A DNA stretch of 64,000 nucleotides from the NCBI RefSeq assembly GCF_022352055.1, contig NZ_JAKRWM010000002.1, forward strand, positions 620,001 through 684,000, read 5' to 3'. Position 1 is the stretch's first letter. Each line of letters begins with the position of its first letter. The notes beneath the pieces are model-generated. The model saw only the letters and a list, made by a program, of their open reading frames with translations, made no database searches and was not told the DNA's origin. The position numbers and the translations under genes were made by a program. This document shows positions 61,936-64,000 of this stretch, piece after piece. The DNA is from Cohnella mopanensis. Lineage in GTDB: Bacteria > Bacillota > Bacilli > Paenibacillales > Paenibacillaceae.

Positions 61936-63605
61936 TGGCCGAACGACGTTCGGAGTGGTTGCGCTTTTATTCCATGCTGCAGAAACCGAGGCGACGGTAT
62001 GTCCAATATGCGATCGGCGAGTCCTTAATTCGATCGATTGTTCCGATTGTCACGGCATTCGCTCTCAAATGGACGATAGATGCGTCAGTGTCGGATGATA
62101 TGAATATTTTATGGAAAACGTTTTGGGTTTTGTGTGGCTCCACCCTCTTGTTCGCCGCCCTATCGCCCTTGCTCGTCTACAGGGTGAAACGGACGGCCAA
62201 GCTACTCAGCGTCGGCATACGCGGCAAACTGATCAACAAAGTCGCATACTTGTCTTTCCCGTTCTTCGAGCGCAATGAAAGCGGCGAGTTGATGTCAAAA
62301 ATGTCGAACGACGTGTTTCAAATGGAGGAAATGTATACCGAGCATATGCGTAATTTAGTCCATTATGCGATCGTGGGCTTAGCTTCCTTCGCGGCGATGC
62401 TTGTCCTGGAATGGCGATTTGCTTTGTCGCTGATCGCGTTAACCGTTGTGATAGGGGCGGTGAACTATCGATTCCTTCGCCCGTTGCGGATGCTTAGCAA
62501 TACTTTACAGCAACGGAAAGGCGAAGCGAATGCCAGATGCAGCGATTTGTTACACGGTCTTTCCACGATTAAGCTCTATCAACTGGAACCCGTCGTCATC
62601 AGTCAATACGATGAACGAAATCGCGAGATTCAGCATTTAACGAGTAGATTCGGACGTCAAACCGCATGGCTGGAAGCTATGAATTATTTGTTGACCTTCA
62701 TAAGCTTCGGTGGCATTGCTGTTGCGGGAACGTTTCTAGTGCTGAGTGGTTCGATCGAAACGGGTTCGTTAATCGCCCTTATCCAGTTACAGATGAACGT
62801 AACGTTCGTCATCATGCTTACGGGAGGATTGTTTGCCCGAATGCAGGTTTCCGTTACGGCATCCGAACGAATCAACGGATTGCTCGAGAGTGAAGAGGAA
62901 GCCCATGAGACCGTCGAAAGGAACTTGGATATATCAGAAGGCACGAAAGACTATGCCGTCGAGTTAGACGATGTATTTTTTTCCTATGGCCAAAGATCCG
63001 TTCTGCGAGGCATTACGATGTCGGTGCGGTCTGGCGAGACGGCCGTCATCATGGGAGGGAGCGGCAATGGAAAAAGCACGCTATGCAAGCTGTTGCTCGG
63101 TTTTTATCGACCAGACAGCGGCAGCATCAGACTGCTTGGCGACGATTTCTCGCAGTGCTCTCTGACGGATTGGAGAAGTAGAATCGCTTATGTTCCGCAA
63201 GAGCCATTTCTCTTCTCGGGGACGATCGAGGACAACATTCGGTTTGGCAACCTTGACGCATCGGATGAAGACGTACGGACCGCAGCCGCGGCAGCAGGCG
63301 CCCATGACTTCATTCACTCGCTACCGGAAGGTTACGGTACGAATATTACACAAGATGCGTCCAACCTATCGGGAGGCCAGAAACAAAGGATCACCATTGC
63401 CAGAGCTTTTCTGAAAGACGCCCCGATCCTGCTTCTGGACGAGCCAAGCTCATCGCTTGACTCCGCGGCGGCGAATGCTGTGGCGGATGTCGTGAATCGA
63501 TTGAGGGGGGTGAAGACGTGCCTCGTTATCGCTCATGAATCTAAGTCGCGGTATCAAGTGGACGCTGTGTATTGCATCGAAGATGGGAAAGCGCAAAAAC
63601 AGTAA
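61935..63605 (+). CDS. ABC half-exporter, second of a pair
   Basis: A 556-residue membrane-ATPase fusion like the preceding gene. Walker A is GGSGNGKSTLCKLLLG, Q-loop 'IAYVPQEPFLFSGTIEDNI', signature 'ASNLSGGQKQRITIARAFLK', Walker B 'APILLLDEPSSSLDSAAA'. The H-loop reads 'LVIAHESKSRYQVD', with Glu after the His where Arg or Lys is usual; the switch His itself is kept. The catalytic Glu after Walker B is present in both subunits, so both sites may hydrolyse ATP. The family 2 glycosyltransferase gene follows 23 bp later, so the two are linked. Confidence 0.92.
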   Translation: MAERRSEWLRFYSMLQKPRRRYVQYAIGESLIRSIVPIVTAFALKWTIDASVSDDMNILWKTFWVLCGSTLLFAALSPLLVYRVKRTAKLLSVGIRGKLINKVAYLSFPFFERNESGELMSKMSNDVFQMEEMYTEHMRNLVHYAIVGLASFAAMLVLEWRFALSLIALTVVIGAVNYRFLRPLRMLSNTLQQRKGEANARCSDLLHGLSTIKLYQLEPVVISQYDERNREIQHLTSRFGRQTAWLEAMNYLLTFISFGGIAVAGTFLVLSGSIETGSLIALIQLQMNVTFVIMLTGGLFARMQVSVTASERINGLLESEEEAHETVERNLDISEGTKDYAVELDDVFFSYGQRSVLRGITMSVRSGETAVIMGGSGNGKSTLCKLLLGFYRPDSGSIRLLGDDFSQCSLTDWRSRIAYVPQEPFLFSGTIEDNIRFGNLDASDEDVRTAAAAAGAHDFIHSLPEGYGTNITQDASNLSGGQKQRITIARAFLKDAPILLLDEPSSSLDSAAANAVADVVNRLRGVKTCLVIAHESKSRYQVDAVYCIEDGKAQKQ

Positions 63606-63628
63606 ACGGAAATGAAAGAAGGGAACTT

Positions 63629-64000
63629 GTGATTAGCGTTATTATGCCGACATTCAATAAAGCTGCTTATTTGAATCTGACTTTAGCCTCGTTCGTACGG
63701 CAAACTTCCAAAGATTACGAAATCGTCCTGATCGACGACGGAAGCGTGGATGGCACGCAAGCCATCGCGGACAATTACAAGAACAAACTGAATTTGATCC
63801 ACTTGAAACAGGCCAACCTAGGGCGATCGGCAGCGAGGAATAAGGGGATTTCCGCTAGCTCGGGAGAGTATCTTCTGTTTAACGATGACGATCGTATCGT
63901 TCAAGGCGACTTTATAGAGCGGCATCAAGAGGCTCTCTCAAGAGAAGCAAATACCGTTCATATCGGCGGCAAAGGTCGAGTTCTAACGATCTGGCACCGA
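63629..64000 (+). CDS. family 2 glycosyltransferase, N-terminal part (cut by window end)
   Basis: The frame starts at GTG 63629 with AGAAGGG 5 nt upstream and is still open at the window edge (124 codons seen). 'ISVIMPTFNKAAYLNLTLAS', 'IVLIDDGSVDGTQAIADNYK' and 'GRSAARNKGISASSGEYLLF' with 'NDDDRI' are the GT2 GT-A fold nucleotide-binding motifs (DDGS, and DDD for the DXD metal site). The acceptor could be a polysaccharide, lipid or peptide. Its position behind an ABC exporter pair suggests a biosynthesis-plus-export locus; the rest lies outside the window. Confidence 0.85.
   Translation, partial: MISVIMPTFNKAAYLNLTLASFVRQTSKDYEIVLIDDGSVDGTQAIADNYKNKLNLIHLKQANLGRSAARNKGISASSGEYLLFNDDDRIVQGDFIERHQEALSREANTVHIGGKGRVLTIWHR

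Overview
The window looks like chromosomal DNA from a low-to-mid GC Gram-positive of the Bacillales, most likely Paenibacillaceae (Paenibacillus or Cohnella type). The reasons are strong AGGAGG-type ribosome binding sites, frequent TTG/GTG starts, lipoproteins with typical Firmicute lipoboxes, a Bacillus-type 4Fe-4S ferredoxin, YhaO/YhaN, YkvI, CimA, RelQ, copper-amine-oxidase-like 'stalk' domains and BIG2 repeat proteins. The genus is inferred; there is no rRNA to check it.

Left part (1-35,150), mostly housekeeping: a cut-off nucleotidyltransferase-like protein, a DnaQ-type exonuclease, a JAMM protease, an MFS exporter, a ResA/TlpA thiol protein, citramalate synthase, DNA polymerase IV and ferredoxin. 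A signalling/envelope group follows (CHASE2-adenylate cyclase, FecR-domain secreted protein, NHL-repeat/stalk protein, L,D-transpeptidase). Then come pyrD-relQ-DUF309, a non-coding array of nine 51-bp palindromic repeats, a two-gene thiol/PCYCGC lipoprotein operon, a pseudouridine synthase with a HAD phosphatase, a diguanylate cyclase, a GT4-yhaO-yhaN operon, YkvI, and a GH15 glucoamylase-like gene behind a long structured leader RNA. A DUF4309-like lipoprotein, xpt and two small conserved genes lead to a tRNA-Leu(CAG).

Middle part (35,060-47,066), accessory: the segment lies between the intact tRNA-Leu and a 3' fragment of a second tRNA-Leu sharing 19 identical bases. It holds an AT-rich stretch (small peptide plus hairpin, CD3324-like regulator, an esterase preceded by a gene remnant). 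Next is an unusual cluster: a two-component system divergent from two sugar-type ABC permeases, an HlyD-like adaptor, a solute-binding lipoprotein and a ten-repeat BIG2 surface protein, with no ATPase gene. A truncated epimerase gene abuts the BIG2 stop codon, so a rearrangement junction lies there.

Right part (47,100-64,000): a second two-component system faces a large RND efflux pump followed by a YbjQ-family gene. A secreted esterase with a CBM9/DOMON-like tail comes next. A heme acquisition operon follows, with two Fur boxes over its promoter: binding lipoprotein, permease, ATPase, HugZ-like heme-degrading protein and a DinB_2 protein. The window ends in two ABC half-exporters and the start of a family 2 glycosyltransferase, the beginning of a locus that continues past the edge.
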